Positions 18,521-26,571 of a stretch of DNA of 64,000 bases are shown piece after piece. How positions within the stretch are numbered: position 1 is the first letter of the stretch; each line of letters opens with the position of its first letter. The notes beneath the pieces were generated by a model. That model did not search any database and had not been told where the DNA came from. It was given only the letters and a program-made list of their open reading frames with translations. Source of the DNA: Labrenzia sp. VG12 (lineage in GTDB: Bacteria > Pseudomonadota > Alphaproteobacteria > Rhizobiales > Stappiaceae); contig NZ_CP022529.1 of assembly GCF_002237595.1 (NCBI RefSeq), positions 5,238,001 to 5,302,000 on the forward strand, written 5' to 3'. Position numbers and translations under genes: made by a program.

Positions 18521-19531
18521 TCAGGGTGCCACGAGCACCTTCACAAGGTGCCCGCGATCCCTGGCAAGGTCAGGAAAGCGGTCCGGCAACTCGGCAAGGC
18601 TCAGTTTTTTCGAGGCAATTGCACCGGTCAGGATCTGACCTGAACGCATGGCTTCCATCACTCGGTAAAAATCCGCTTTCAGCGCATTGCGCGATCCGAT
18701 GATCCGCGCCTCTCTCTTGTGAAACTCTGAATCGTTGAAGGTGATGTCATCCTTGACGACACTCACAAGAACGGCGCTGCCGCCATGAGCCAGATACGGA
18801 AAGCCGGCTTCGATTGCCTTTGCGTTTCCCGTCGCATCGAAAACCGCATCGAACCCTTCCCTCAGGTGGCCCTGAAGCAGATCCTCGCCCGGACGGTGCC
18901 CGAGGTCGAAGCCGAAAAGCTCTCGTGCCAGCTCGAGGCGGGACTGGCTGACATCCAGCAGATGCACCTCGGCGCCCGCCAGCCGGGCAAAAAGAGCCGT
19001 GCCGAGACCGATCGGCCCTGCGCCGGTGACAAGCACGAGGTCGTCCCTGCCCACGCCGGAGCGGGCAACGGCATGCGCGCCAATGGCCAGGAATTCGACC
19101 ATGGCAGCCTGCTCCGCCGTCAGGCCGTCCGCGGGATAGAGGTTTTCGGCCGGGACAGCCAGACGTGAACACATGCCGCCGTCCCGATGAACGCCGAGCA
19201 CCTGGATCCGGCTGCAGCAATTGGGTTTGCCGCGCCGGCAGGCCCTGCAGCTGCCACACGAGACATAGGGATTGATGACCACCAGTTTGCCGGCGTCCGG
19301 ACCTTCCGCAATGTGGCCGGACAGCTCGTGACCAATCACGCGCGGATAGTCCAGAAAGGGATGTTTGCCCTCGAAAATGTGATAGTCCGTGCCACATAGT
19401 CCGATCGCCGCAATGTCGACCAGAACCCAGCCTTCCGGGGCTTGAACGGGCCGCGGGCGGAGTTCCAGGGCCATATTTCCGGGTTCGACACAGACCAGGC
19501 AATTCATGACATCCGTTCTTGCGTCCATCAT
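18521..19531 (-). CDS. Zinc-containing alcohol dehydrogenase (MDR family), sugar or polyol oxidising
   Basis: A 336-residue medium-chain dehydrogenase. Catalytic zinc ligands are expected at Cys46 (GLCGTDYH) and His68-Glu69 (GHELSGH); the structural zinc cysteines are Cys92, Cys95, Cys98 and Cys106. The Rossmann motif VTGAGPIGLG lies near residue 170. Its place at the end of a ribose-type ABC operon suggests oxidation of a sugar, sugar alcohol or sugar acid. The start overlaps the ATPase stop by 4 nt with GGAGG 7 nt before it. Relatives include L-galactonate and L-idonate dehydrogenases; the substrate cannot be fixed from sequence. Confidence 0.85.
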   Translation of the reverse strand: MMDARTDVMNCLVCVEPGNMALELRPRPVQAPEGWVLVDIAAIGLCGTDYHIFEGKHPFLDYPRVIGHELSGHIAEGPDAGKLVVINPYVSCGSCRACRRGKPNCCSRIQVLGVHRDGGMCSRLAVPAENLYPADGLTAEQAAMVEFLAIGAHAVARSGVGRDDLVLVTGAGPIGLGTALFARLAGAEVHLLDVSQSRLELARELFGFDLGHRPGEDLLQGHLREGFDAVFDATGNAKAIEAGFPYLAHGGSAVLVSVVKDDITFNDSEFHKREARIIGSRNALKADFYRVMEAMRSGQILTGAIASKKLSLAELPDRFPDLARDRGHLVKVLVAP

Positions 19532-20322
19532 GCCATGGCCTCCAGGTTCCTGGCGGACCAGTCGGCGGGCAGCTCTTCCTTGATGATGAGACTGAGCACG
19601 TCGTCTTTCGTGACCTCGTCAATGGCGTGCGCGCCGACGACACGGCCCTTGTTCATCACGACGACGCGGTCGCACAACTCAAAGACATCGTGCATGTCGT
19701 GGCTCACCAGGAGAATGCCAATTCCCTCCGCCCGCAGCTGCTGGATCAATTCGCCGACCAGGGCCGTTTCAGATGGCCCAAGCGCGGCGGTCGGTTCGTC
19801 CATGATCAGGATCTTCGCCTCGAAATAGATCGCGCGGGCAATGGCAATGACCTGGCGCTGACCGCCGGAGAGACTGCTGACCGGATCGGAAAAATTCTTG
19901 AAATTCGGGTTCAGCCGTCTCAGCACACGAGCGGCTTCCGACATCATGCGTGCATCGTCCAGATTGCCGAACCGGGTCTTGAGTTCCCGCCCGAGGAAGA
20001 GATTTGCCGGTGTATTGAGATGATCCGCCAGGGCCAGCGTCTGGTAAATGGTCTCGATGCCGAATTCTCTGGCAATCTGGGGAGACCGGATCTCCGCTGC
20101 CTGTCCGTTGACCTTGATGGTGCCCTGGTTAGGCGCCATCGCACCGGACAATATCCGCATCAGGCAGGACTTGCCCGCACCATTGTGACCAAGCACGCCG
20201 ACGACTTCGCCTGGAAACAGGTCCAGTGAGACATTGTTGACGGCGCGGATGCCACCAAAGTGTTTTTCGATACCTGTCATCTGCACAAGGGGAAAGAGAG
20301 CAGACTGCGTATGCGGTGTCAT
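19528..20322 (-). CDS. Sugar ABC transporter ATP-binding protein (ribose/xylose type, single cassette)
   Basis: A 264-residue ATPase with Walker A GHNGAGKS, signature LSGGQRQ, Walker B ILIMDEPTAALG and the switch His in LLVSHDMHD. Unlike RbsA it has one cassette, so it should work as a homodimer, as in FrcA/XylG-like alphaproteobacterial systems. The start at 20322 has AGGA 8 nt upstream; the longer frame reaching 20454 runs back over the intergenic gap and the 3' end of the binding-protein gene and is not conserved sequence. Gene order on the minus strand is permease, binding protein, ATPase, dehydrogenase. Confidence 0.9.
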   Translation of the reverse strand: MTPHTQSALFPLVQMTGIEKHFGGIRAVNNVSLDLFPGEVVGVLGHNGAGKSCLMRILSGAMAPNQGTIKVNGQAAEIRSPQIAREFGIETIYQTLALADHLNTPANLFLGRELKTRFGNLDDARMMSEAARVLRRLNPNFKNFSDPVSSLSGGQRQVIAIARAIYFEAKILIMDEPTAALGPSETALVGELIQQLRAEGIGILLVSHDMHDVFELCDRVVVMNKGRVVGAHAIDEVTKDDVLSLIIKEELPADWSARNLEAMA

Positions 20323-20392
20323 GAAACGGTCCTGATCGAAATCTGAAAGGGAGCCGGAAACCCGAGGTTGGAAGGTTTCCGGCCTTGTTGGC

Positions 20393-21334
20393 TCAGTAGA
20401 GAACGTTTTGAACGGCCGGATCGTCGATATTGTCCTTGGTGGCCAGGACGACACCCGTGTCGATGAAGCTCGGAACTTCCTCGCCGTTCAAGAGCTGCAG
20501 GATTGCCTGGACCCCAAGTTCGCCCATCTGGAACGAGCCTTGAACGGCAGTCCCGGCAAGCGTTCCGTCGCTGACGAAATCCTGAAGATCCTTGTTGCCG
20601 TCAAAGCCGAGCGCCGTAACGCTGCCGGCCTTGCCCGCCTGCACGATGGCGCGCGCCATGCCGATGGCTGTGGGCTCATTTGCACCGAAAATGCCGACAA
20701 GATCATCATTTGCAGCAAGGACGTCGGTCGTCTGGTTCAGGGCCGTCGCCATCTGAGACTGGGAGTAGTAGGGGCCAACGATCTCGATGCTGGACTTGTC
20801 GTTGATGCGCTTGACGAAACAGCCGACGCGACCGATTTCCGAACCGACCCCGGCGACATAGGACATGACGGCGACTTTGCCTTTGGTGCCGACTTCCGAA
20901 ATCATCTTGTCGGCGACCAGTTCGCCGGCGGCACAATTGTCGGTCGAGAGGAAGGCCTGGAAGTAGTCCTTGCCGTTTTCAGCCAGACCGCTGTCGATGA
21001 TGACGACGGGGATCTGGGCCTCATAGGCCTTCTTGACGGCTGGAACCAGGGCTTCCGGGTCGGATGGGGCAAGCACGATTCCCTTGACGCCGCGGTTGAC
21101 CGCGTTTTCAACGAGACTGACCTGATCGGCGACGGCGGATTCAGAAGCCGGGCCGTTAAAGGTCATGGTATGGCCGTCAGCGCCCTCGATTGCAGCTGAC
21201 GCGCCCTTGTTGACGTTCTGCCAGAAGTTCGAGTTGGTCGTCTTCACGATGACGGCAATTTCACCTGCCTGAGCCGCCACACCGGACAGCGCAAGCGCGC
21301 TTACCATAATTGCGGTCGTAATCAGCTTCTTCAT
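20393..21334 (-). CDS. Sugar ABC transporter periplasmic substrate-binding protein
   Basis: A 313-residue RbsB-like (peripla_BP_4) binding protein. Signal peptide MKKLITTAIMVSALALSG...QA, then EIAVIVKTTNSNFWQNVNKG, the NRGVKGIVLAPSDPEALVPA block, DSGLAENGKDYFQAFLSTDN and GIFGANEPTAIGMARAI. GGAGGA precedes the ATG at 21334. It delivers a pentose or hexose-like ligand to the neighbouring permease. The catabolic genes nearby suggest L-fucose, L-galactose, L-arabinose or a related sugar, but this is inference. Confidence 0.9.
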   Translation of the reverse strand: MKKLITTAIMVSALALSGVAAQAGEIAVIVKTTNSNFWQNVNKGASAAIEGADGHTMTFNGPASESAVADQVSLVENAVNRGVKGIVLAPSDPEALVPAVKKAYEAQIPVVIIDSGLAENGKDYFQAFLSTDNCAAGELVADKMISEVGTKGKVAVMSYVAGVGSEIGRVGCFVKRINDKSSIEIVGPYYSQSQMATALNQTTDVLAANDDLVGIFGANEPTAIGMARAIVQAGKAGSVTALGFDGNKDLQDFVSDGTLAGTAVQGSFQMGELGVQAILQLLNGEEVPSFIDTGVVLATKDNIDDPAVQNVLY

Positions 21335-21379
21335 GTTTTCTCCTCCGTTTGAAGATGCGCTGGTGGATGACAAGGCGCG

Positions 21380-22402
21380 TCAGCGCCGGTTTCGGATCTG
21401 ATCGACGAAGACCGCGAGAATGACGATGAAGCCGATCACGATTTGCTGGATGAAGGCGGAAACACCGGCCATGTTCAGGCCATTGCGCAGAACACCGATA
21501 ATGAACGCGCCGATCATGGTGCCGGAGATGTTGCCGACACCGCCCATCAGGGACGCGCCGCCGATCACGGCCGCGGCGATCGCGTCGAGTTCGTACATGA
21601 CGCCTTCGTTCGGCTGTACGGTGACAAGGCGCGACATCAGCACATTGCCTGCCAGACCGGCCAGGGCGCCGGAGAGCGTGTAGGCGAAGATCTTGGTACG
21701 GTCGACCAGGACACCTGACAGCCTGGCGGCCTCTTCGTTGGAGCCGGTGGCGTAGATGTGGCGGCCTGTCTGCCGCCGATTGAGAAGATAGGCGGCCGCC
21801 AGTGCGACAAGCGCCAGCAGGATCACCGGGTAGGGAATGCCGGGAAAGACCACCTTGGGAAAGATGCCGCCGGTGTCTTCGACAATGCGAAACAGAGAAC
21901 CGTTGCCAAGGGCGCCAAAGGCCTCGCCGAGCCGGGAGATCGGTGCGGCTCCGGTCAGCTGCAAGGCAAGGCCACGCGCGATCAGCATCATGCCGAGCGT
22001 TGCCACGAAGGGGGTGATCCGCATCTTCGTGATGACAAAGCCGTTGAAGGCTCCACAGGCAGCGCCTGCGCAAACACCAAGGGCCATCGCAGGTCCGACA
22101 GGAACGCCCGCCTTGATCGACAGACCCGTGACGACACCCGACAGGGCCAGGACGGATCCGACACTCAGGTCGATGCCGCCGGTTATGATGACCAGGGTCA
22201 TGCCGATGCCCAGAAGGCCGATGACGGATGTCTGAAGCAGGACGGTCAGGCCATTGTTGACGGTCAGGAAAGCGTCATTGCCAAAGGAGAAGGCGAAAAC
22301 AAGCGCGGTCAGCGTCAGAACAGCCGACAGTTTGTGAAACGAAACAGGCGAGATTTTCAGGGCTCCGTGAGCCGGCACACCGCTCCGGTCAAGATCTGTC
22401 AT
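21380..22402 (-). CDS. Sugar ABC transporter permease (RbsC family)
   Basis: A 340-residue inner-membrane permease with about eight to ten hydrophobic helices. Family blocks seen: GIGMTLVIITGGIDLSVGSV, FVATLGMMLIARGLAL, YATGSNEEAARLSGV and DAIAAAVIGGASLMGGVGNI. GGGAGG lies 4-5 nt before ATG 22402. It is the first gene of the four-gene minus-strand operon; its promoter region carries operator-like repeats shared with the divergent regulator. Confidence 0.9.
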   Translation of the reverse strand: MTDLDRSGVPAHGALKISPVSFHKLSAVLTLTALVFAFSFGNDAFLTVNNGLTVLLQTSVIGLLGIGMTLVIITGGIDLSVGSVLALSGVVTGLSIKAGVPVGPAMALGVCAGAACGAFNGFVITKMRITPFVATLGMMLIARGLALQLTGAAPISRLGEAFGALGNGSLFRIVEDTGGIFPKVVFPGIPYPVILLALVALAAAYLLNRRQTGRHIYATGSNEEAARLSGVLVDRTKIFAYTLSGALAGLAGNVLMSRLVTVQPNEGVMYELDAIAAAVIGGASLMGGVGNISGTMIGAFIIGVLRNGLNMAGVSAFIQQIVIGFIVILAVFVDQIRNRR

Positions 22403-22420
22403 GTCACCTCCCGTGACAGA

Positions 22421-22447
22421 ATTTTGAATTAAATTATTAAAAACAAT
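22421..22447 (-). promoter_or_regulatory. Operator-like element O2, between the permease promoter and its gene
   Basis: Read on the minus strand the 27-mer starts ATTGTTTTT and ends TTCAAAAT. It matches element O1 (22474-22500, plus strand) at 21 of 27 positions, in opposite orientation. It lies just downstream of a candidate minus-strand promoter (-35 TTGACG at 22474-22469, -10 CATGAT at 22451-22446), a position suited to repression. Confidence 0.55.
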
Positions 22448-22464
22448 CATGATTACGAAGGCTG

Positions 22465-22500
22465 TTGACGTCAATTGTTTTTTATTAAATTATACAAAAT
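22465..22500 (+). promoter_or_regulatory. Divergent promoter core and operator-like element O1
   Basis: The palindrome TTGACGTCAA (22465-22474) can serve as -35 for both directions. Element O1 (22474-22500) starts ATTGTTTTTT and ends ATACAAAAT, with TTGT at 22475-22478 and ACAA at 22494-22497. It covers a possible -10 (TTATAC) for the regulator gene. Binding by the adjacent GntR-type protein is inferred. Confidence 0.55.
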
Positions 22501-22541
22501 ACAGAAATTGCTCTTTGATTCTGACGGGTTAAACTGCATTC

Positions 22542-23444
22542 ATGGCAAGAACCGACGACCGATTCAGAAGCGCGTATAACAAGTTGCTGGACCTTTGCAG
22601 CGCCATGCAGCCCGGCGACCAGCTGCCGCCTGAGACGGCTCTGGCCGATCGAATGGAGGTCAGCCGGACGATTGTCAGAAATGCGTTGCAACGGTTGGAC
22701 GACGAGAAAATCGTCCGCTGGGAAGGGCGCAGCAAAACGCTCATTCAGATCCCGGAAGACAGTCACCGGCTGGAGTCAGCCGACACATATGTGTCGACCG
22801 AGGAACTTGAACAGAGGTTTCTGGAATGGATCCTGAGATTTGACGTGCCTGCGGGCACCACGCTCAATGTGGCCCAGCTGTCGCGGCAATTCGGGGTGCC
22901 GGCACACAGCCTTCAGGAGTTCCTGTCCGGGCTGAGCCGGTTTGGCCTGGTTGAGCGCCGGCAGAAGGGAGGCTGGACGCTCCTTGGCTTCACCCAGGAC
23001 TTTGCCGTTGAGCTGTCCGATTTCAGAATGCTGCTTGAGCTCAATGCGGTTCGCCAGTTGCTGAAATTGCCGGACGATCATGACATCTGGCAGACGCTGA
23101 AAGACCTGCGGCAGGAGCATGTCGCCTTGCGGGATGACATCGATAGCCGTTTCCACGATTTTTCCATGCTGGACGAGCGGTTCCACACTACCATCAACAG
23201 TGTGGTCAAAAACCGGTTTGTCCTGGAAGCGCAGAAGGTCATCACGCTGATTTTTCACTACCACTACATGTGGGACAAGCGGGACGAGCAGGAACGCAAC
23301 ACCGCGGCGATCAGCGAACACCTGGAGTGGATCGACGCGATGCTGGCCCGGGATCCGGAACGCTCGATTGCCGCGGCACAGCGGCATCTGCGTCGTTCAA
23401 AGGAAACCCTTCAATCCTCGCTCAAGGTTCACCGGCACGTCTGA
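22542..23444 (+). CDS. GntR/FadR-family regulator with two successive winged-helix segments
   Basis: A 300-residue regulator. Residues 1-75 form the usual GntR winged helix (MQPGDQLPPETALADRMEVS, then TIVRNALQRLDDEKIVRWEG). Residues about 88-150 look like a second one (LEWILRFDVPAGTTLNVAQL, SRQFGVPAHSLQEFLSGLSR, FGLVERRQKGGWTL). Residues about 155-285 are an all-helical FCD effector domain with His residues (FHTTIN, HYHYMW). Typical FadR-type proteins have one such head and about 230-250 residues. It is divergent from the permease operon and converges on the aldo-keto reductase with a 23-nt overlap. It is probably the repressor of this cassette. Confidence 0.85.
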   Translation: MARTDDRFRSAYNKLLDLCSAMQPGDQLPPETALADRMEVSRTIVRNALQRLDDEKIVRWEGRSKTLIQIPEDSHRLESADTYVSTEELEQRFLEWILRFDVPAGTTLNVAQLSRQFGVPAHSLQEFLSGLSRFGLVERRQKGGWTLLGFTQDFAVELSDFRMLLELNAVRQLLKLPDDHDIWQTLKDLRQEHVALRDDIDSRFHDFSMLDERFHTTINSVVKNRFVLEAQKVITLIFHYHYMWDKRDEQERNTAAISEHLEWIDAMLARDPERSIAAAQRHLRRSKETLQSSLKVHRHV

Positions 23445-24423
23445 GAGTGGCCTGGCTGGCTTGAACCAGCGTCTGGCATTCGGGCGGCAGCGGTGTTGCC
23501 AGCGCCTCCAGATTTCGTTGAAGGGACGACCGGCGGGCGGTTCCAAGAAGGATGGAAGCAGCTGCAGGGTGGCTGCGTGCAAAATGAAGCGCGGCCGACG
23601 CCAGCGGAACACCGGCGGCGTCTGTCTGCGCCTTGAGAGCGCGCACCTTTTGCAGGATGTCGCTGGAGGCAGGTGCATAGTCGAACCAGGCACCGTCAAC
23701 GGGACCTGTTGCCAGGATGCCGGAATTGAAGATCCCGCCAAGGATCAGGCTCACGGACCGCTCCCGGCATTCGCTAACAAGCTGGTCCTCCGCACTCCGA
23801 TCAAGCAGTGTCAGCCGCCCGGCCAGGAGAATGACATCCATCTCCGTTTCCCTCAGGAGGTCCAGGCAGATCCCGGTTTCGTTGACGCCCAGCCCATAGG
23901 CACGGATCGTGCCCTTGTCCTTGAGCTTCTGCAGCCTGTCCAATCCCGAATCGAGCAGGGCCGTCCGGTGCCCCTCGTTGTCGCCGTCATGGGTGTAGCA
24001 GCCGATGTCGTGCACAAAGACGATGTCGATGTGCCGGGTCTGCAGCCGCTCCAGACTGCCTTCCAGCGCAGCCTCGATACCATCGCCGGAATAGTCGTAA
24101 TGCACGGCGTTCGGCAGCGGGTGGACGAAACCATCGGCCTCGACGAGGTCCTTTCCCGGTGTGAGCACACGTCCGACCTTGGTGGAAACGACGAACTGTT
24201 CGCGGGCGAGGGGCTTCAGAAATGTTCCGAGCCGCTGTTCGGCAAGGCCCCGGCCATAGTGCGGCGCGCTGTCGAAGTATCGAATGCCGCCTTGCCAGGC
24301 ATGGTGGAGAACTTCCATTGCCTCCGCATCGGTGACCTCCCGGCCGAGATTGCCGATGCCGGAGGTGCCGAAGGAAATGTCTGTGACCTCGACATCGGTC
24401 CGGCCGATCCTGTTACGCTTCAC
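23422..24423 (-). CDS. Aldo/keto reductase, L-fucose/D-threo-aldose 1-dehydrogenase-like
   Basis: A 333-residue AKR with the catalytic tetrad Asp51, Tyr56 (FDSAPHYG), Lys82 (STKVGR) and His138 (FVHDIG). The long LTPGKDLVEADGFVHPLP insert and overall pattern fit the D-threo-aldose 1-dehydrogenase / pyridoxal dehydrogenase group, which oxidises L-fucose, L-galactose or L-xylose to the lactone. The neighbouring lactonase-like amidohydrolase supports this. The start overlaps the upstream dehydrogenase by 11 nt. Confidence 0.85.
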   Translation of the reverse strand: MKRNRIGRTDVEVTDISFGTSGIGNLGREVTDAEAMEVLHHAWQGGIRYFDSAPHYGRGLAEQRLGTFLKPLAREQFVVSTKVGRVLTPGKDLVEADGFVHPLPNAVHYDYSGDGIEAALEGSLERLQTRHIDIVFVHDIGCYTHDGDNEGHRTALLDSGLDRLQKLKDKGTIRAYGLGVNETGICLDLLRETEMDVILLAGRLTLLDRSAEDQLVSECRERSVSLILGGIFNSGILATGPVDGAWFDYAPASSDILQKVRALKAQTDAAGVPLASAALHFARSHPAAASILLGTARRSSLQRNLEALATPLPPECQTLVQASQATLRRAGEP

Positions 24424-25552
24424 ACCGTTCTCCTGTTGCGTGTGCCTCTGCCAAGGCGTCCAGGCGCGGCATGACCAGCGCAGCGTCAGCTTTCCGGGCC
24501 CAGCTCAGGAAGGCTGAAATGCGCCTGCGGACCTTTTCAGCGTGGTTTTGGGCGATATCGGCCAGCCTGTGATCCAGGAACGGATTTTTGAACCGGTCCA
24601 GCGTTGTCGACACATAGGTTTCCGCCTCCGACCGGCGTCCATGTGCGGCAAACCCGGGCACGACTTCGCGCTGGTAAAGATCCTTCAGGTCGGCAAGATC
24701 CTCGGGATCCGCCATGACGTCGCGCACGAATTGTTTGCGGTCGCGCATGGTCTTTAGCTTCGTCAGCCAGCGCGCCACGAGATAGGTGTGCCCGAGATTG
24801 AGGATGAACAGCTTGAGCGTTTCAACCGCTTCCAGGTCCTCAACGACCTGAATGGCGGGATGGCTGCAGGGAAGCCTGAGGCCGGGCTGGTTCTCGATCG
24901 CCCAGAGGGCGTAGGGTTCGGCGACGGCGCCGGCGGGTTCCAGCGGTTCCGACACGATGCGGTCGACCAGGGAATTCACCCACAGGACCTGCGCGCCCAG
25001 CCAGTCACGAAACGGGGCCGGGTAGCGATCCGCGAGCGTTAGCACCAGATCGCGAAGGACCTCTCCATTCTTTGGAATGAGCTCACACGGCATGATCTGG
25101 ATTGGCGCGCCGCCCGCTTCGAAGCGCTTGTGGAGATACCAGGTCAGCTTCGCCGGGTAGGACATGGCGACAGAAAACTCTGTCGTGCTGTCCGCCTCCC
25201 GGGGGGCATAGCCGGCATCCGCGGTGTTGGAGACAATGATTTCTGCGTCTTGCTCGATCAACCGCCGTACCGCGTCATGATCGCCCGGCAGAGAAAAACC
25301 GCTGGCAATACTGCGAACGTTTCGGGTCGTGTCGACAAGGCTGCCATCCTTGATACCTCTGAGCCGGACCGGAAAACCGTTTGGATCAGCGAGGGCCTGC
25401 AGCCGATGCGCGCGGGCCGAATGTCCGCTGCTTTGAACCACGGCAATCGGCCCGGCCGCTTGTCCGCGTTCCAGCGCGTCGGAGACAAAAAGGTCCGCAT
25501 GGGCCTGAAGAAAACGGCTGGTTCCAAACTGAACGATCGGTGTTGTTGACAT
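24413..25552 (-). CDS. Mannitol/mannonate dehydrogenase family protein (UxuB/UxaB-like)
   Basis: A 379-residue polyol/aldonate dehydrogenase. Seen: VQFGTSRFLQAHADLF at the N-terminus (NAD-binding end of the family), IIVSNTADAGY, the MPCELIPKNGEVLR and VNSLVDRIV blocks, and LFILNLGHTYLVARW with the family Asn and His. It is shorter than UxuB and MtlK (about 480) and closer in size to compact tagaturonate/mannonate oxidoreductases. ATG 25552 has GGGAGG 4 nt upstream and is preferred to the GTG at 25564. A good sigma-70 promoter lies 26 nt upstream. Confidence 0.82.
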   Translation of the reverse strand: MSTTPIVQFGTSRFLQAHADLFVSDALERGQAAGPIAVVQSSGHSARAHRLQALADPNGFPVRLRGIKDGSLVDTTRNVRSIASGFSLPGDHDAVRRLIEQDAEIIVSNTADAGYAPREADSTTEFSVAMSYPAKLTWYLHKRFEAGGAPIQIMPCELIPKNGEVLRDLVLTLADRYPAPFRDWLGAQVLWVNSLVDRIVSEPLEPAGAVAEPYALWAIENQPGLRLPCSHPAIQVVEDLEAVETLKLFILNLGHTYLVARWLTKLKTMRDRKQFVRDVMADPEDLADLKDLYQREVVPGFAAHGRRSEAETYVSTTLDRFKNPFLDHRLADIAQNHAEKVRRRISAFLSWARKADAALVMPRLDALAEAHATGERCEA

Positions 25553-25569
25553 GGTGCCTCCCACTCAAT

Positions 25570-25606
25570 AATTTGTTTTTTATAATTACAAACATTTTTA
25601 CGTCAA
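25570..25606 (-). promoter_or_regulatory. Promoter of the aldonate-dehydrogenase/AKR unit with operator-like element O3
   Basis: On the minus strand, -35 TTGACG (25606-25601), 16-nt spacer, -10 TATAAA (25584-25579). Element O3 (25570-25594, plus reading starts AATTTGTTTTTTAT) resembles O1 and contains TTTGT-N11-ACAAA; it covers the -10 and spacer. Repression by the cassette's GntR-type protein is inferred. Confidence 0.6.
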
Positions 25607-25640
25607 CCGGTTTGTGCCGGTGCGGGGAGGAAAGACCGGA

Positions 25641-26474
25641 ATGATTGTCGATGCGCATCAGCATTTCTGGAAAATCGACCGGGGGGACTATGGCTGGATG
25701 GATGACAGCGTTGCCGCGATCCGCCACGACATTCTGCCTTCGGATCTTGTCCCGCTGGCCAGGGCCTGTGACGTTCGCGCAACCATTGCGGTGCAGGCGG
25801 CCCCGACGGTCGCCGAGACGGAGTTCCTGCTGCAGCTGGCCAGTGGCAATCCCCTGATCGCCGGTGTTGTTGGCTGGGTGGATCTGGAAGCGGAAAAGGC
25901 TGTTGACGATCTGCGCAGGCTTTCAGCCGATCCGCATTTCAAGGGCGTCCGGCCTATGCTTCAGGACATCGCGAACACCGACTGGATCCTGAAACCTGCC
26001 GTTCTGTCCAACCTGGCAATCGCCGCCGAGATGGGCCTGACCCTCGACGCCTTGATCACACCGCGGCATTTTCCTGCAATTGCCCGAGTTGCAGAAACCG
26101 CCCCCGGTCTCAGGATCGTTATCGATCACTGCGCCAAGCCGGTTTTCAACGGGGCGGACCCGGGAGACACCTGGCGCCGGGAAATGGCCCGGCTTGCGTC
26201 CTGTCCGCAGGTCTTCTGCAAACTGTCAGGCCTTGCCAACGAACACGGACCCGGCTGGTCGGCCGACCAGCTGCGTCCGGTCTTTGATCACGTTGTCTCG
26301 GTCTTCGGTGCCGAGCGGGTCATGTGGGGAAGCGACTGGCCTGTGCTGGATCTGGCAGGGGATTATGTCTCCTGGTTCAAGACAGCTCAAACGCTAGCAG
26401 CAGATCTCTCCGATAATGAGAAGCGGATGCTTTTCTCAGAGACGGCCCGTCAGTTCTACAAACTGAAGATATGA
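25641..26474 (+). CDS. Amidohydrolase family 2, L-fuconolactonase/rhamnonolactonase-like
   Basis: A 277-residue TIM-barrel hydrolase of the lactonase-type amidohydrolases (COG3618). Seen: the N-terminal metal-type motif DAHQHFW (His6, His8), FKGVRPMLQD, VIDHCAKP, KLSGLANE and the C-terminal GSDWPV with the catalytic Asp. Members hydrolyse aldonolactones such as L-fucono-1,5-lactone, the product expected from the aldose dehydrogenase encoded divergently. ATG 25641 with GGGGAGG about 10 nt upstream is chosen over GTG 25614. Confidence 0.87.
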   Translation: MIVDAHQHFWKIDRGDYGWMDDSVAAIRHDILPSDLVPLARACDVRATIAVQAAPTVAETEFLLQLASGNPLIAGVVGWVDLEAEKAVDDLRRLSADPHFKGVRPMLQDIANTDWILKPAVLSNLAIAAEMGLTLDALITPRHFPAIARVAETAPGLRIVIDHCAKPVFNGADPGDTWRREMARLASCPQVFCKLSGLANEHGPGWSADQLRPVFDHVVSVFGAERVMWGSDWPVLDLAGDYVSWFKTAQTLAADLSDNEKRMLFSETARQFYKLKI

Positions 26475-26571
26475 AGCCTGAAGCCGGATATTCTGTGCCG
26501 AGCCCAAACCCATGCATCAAATGGAAGCCAAGACATTCCGTTTGAAAACACGGGGTCCAGTGAGCGGCGAC

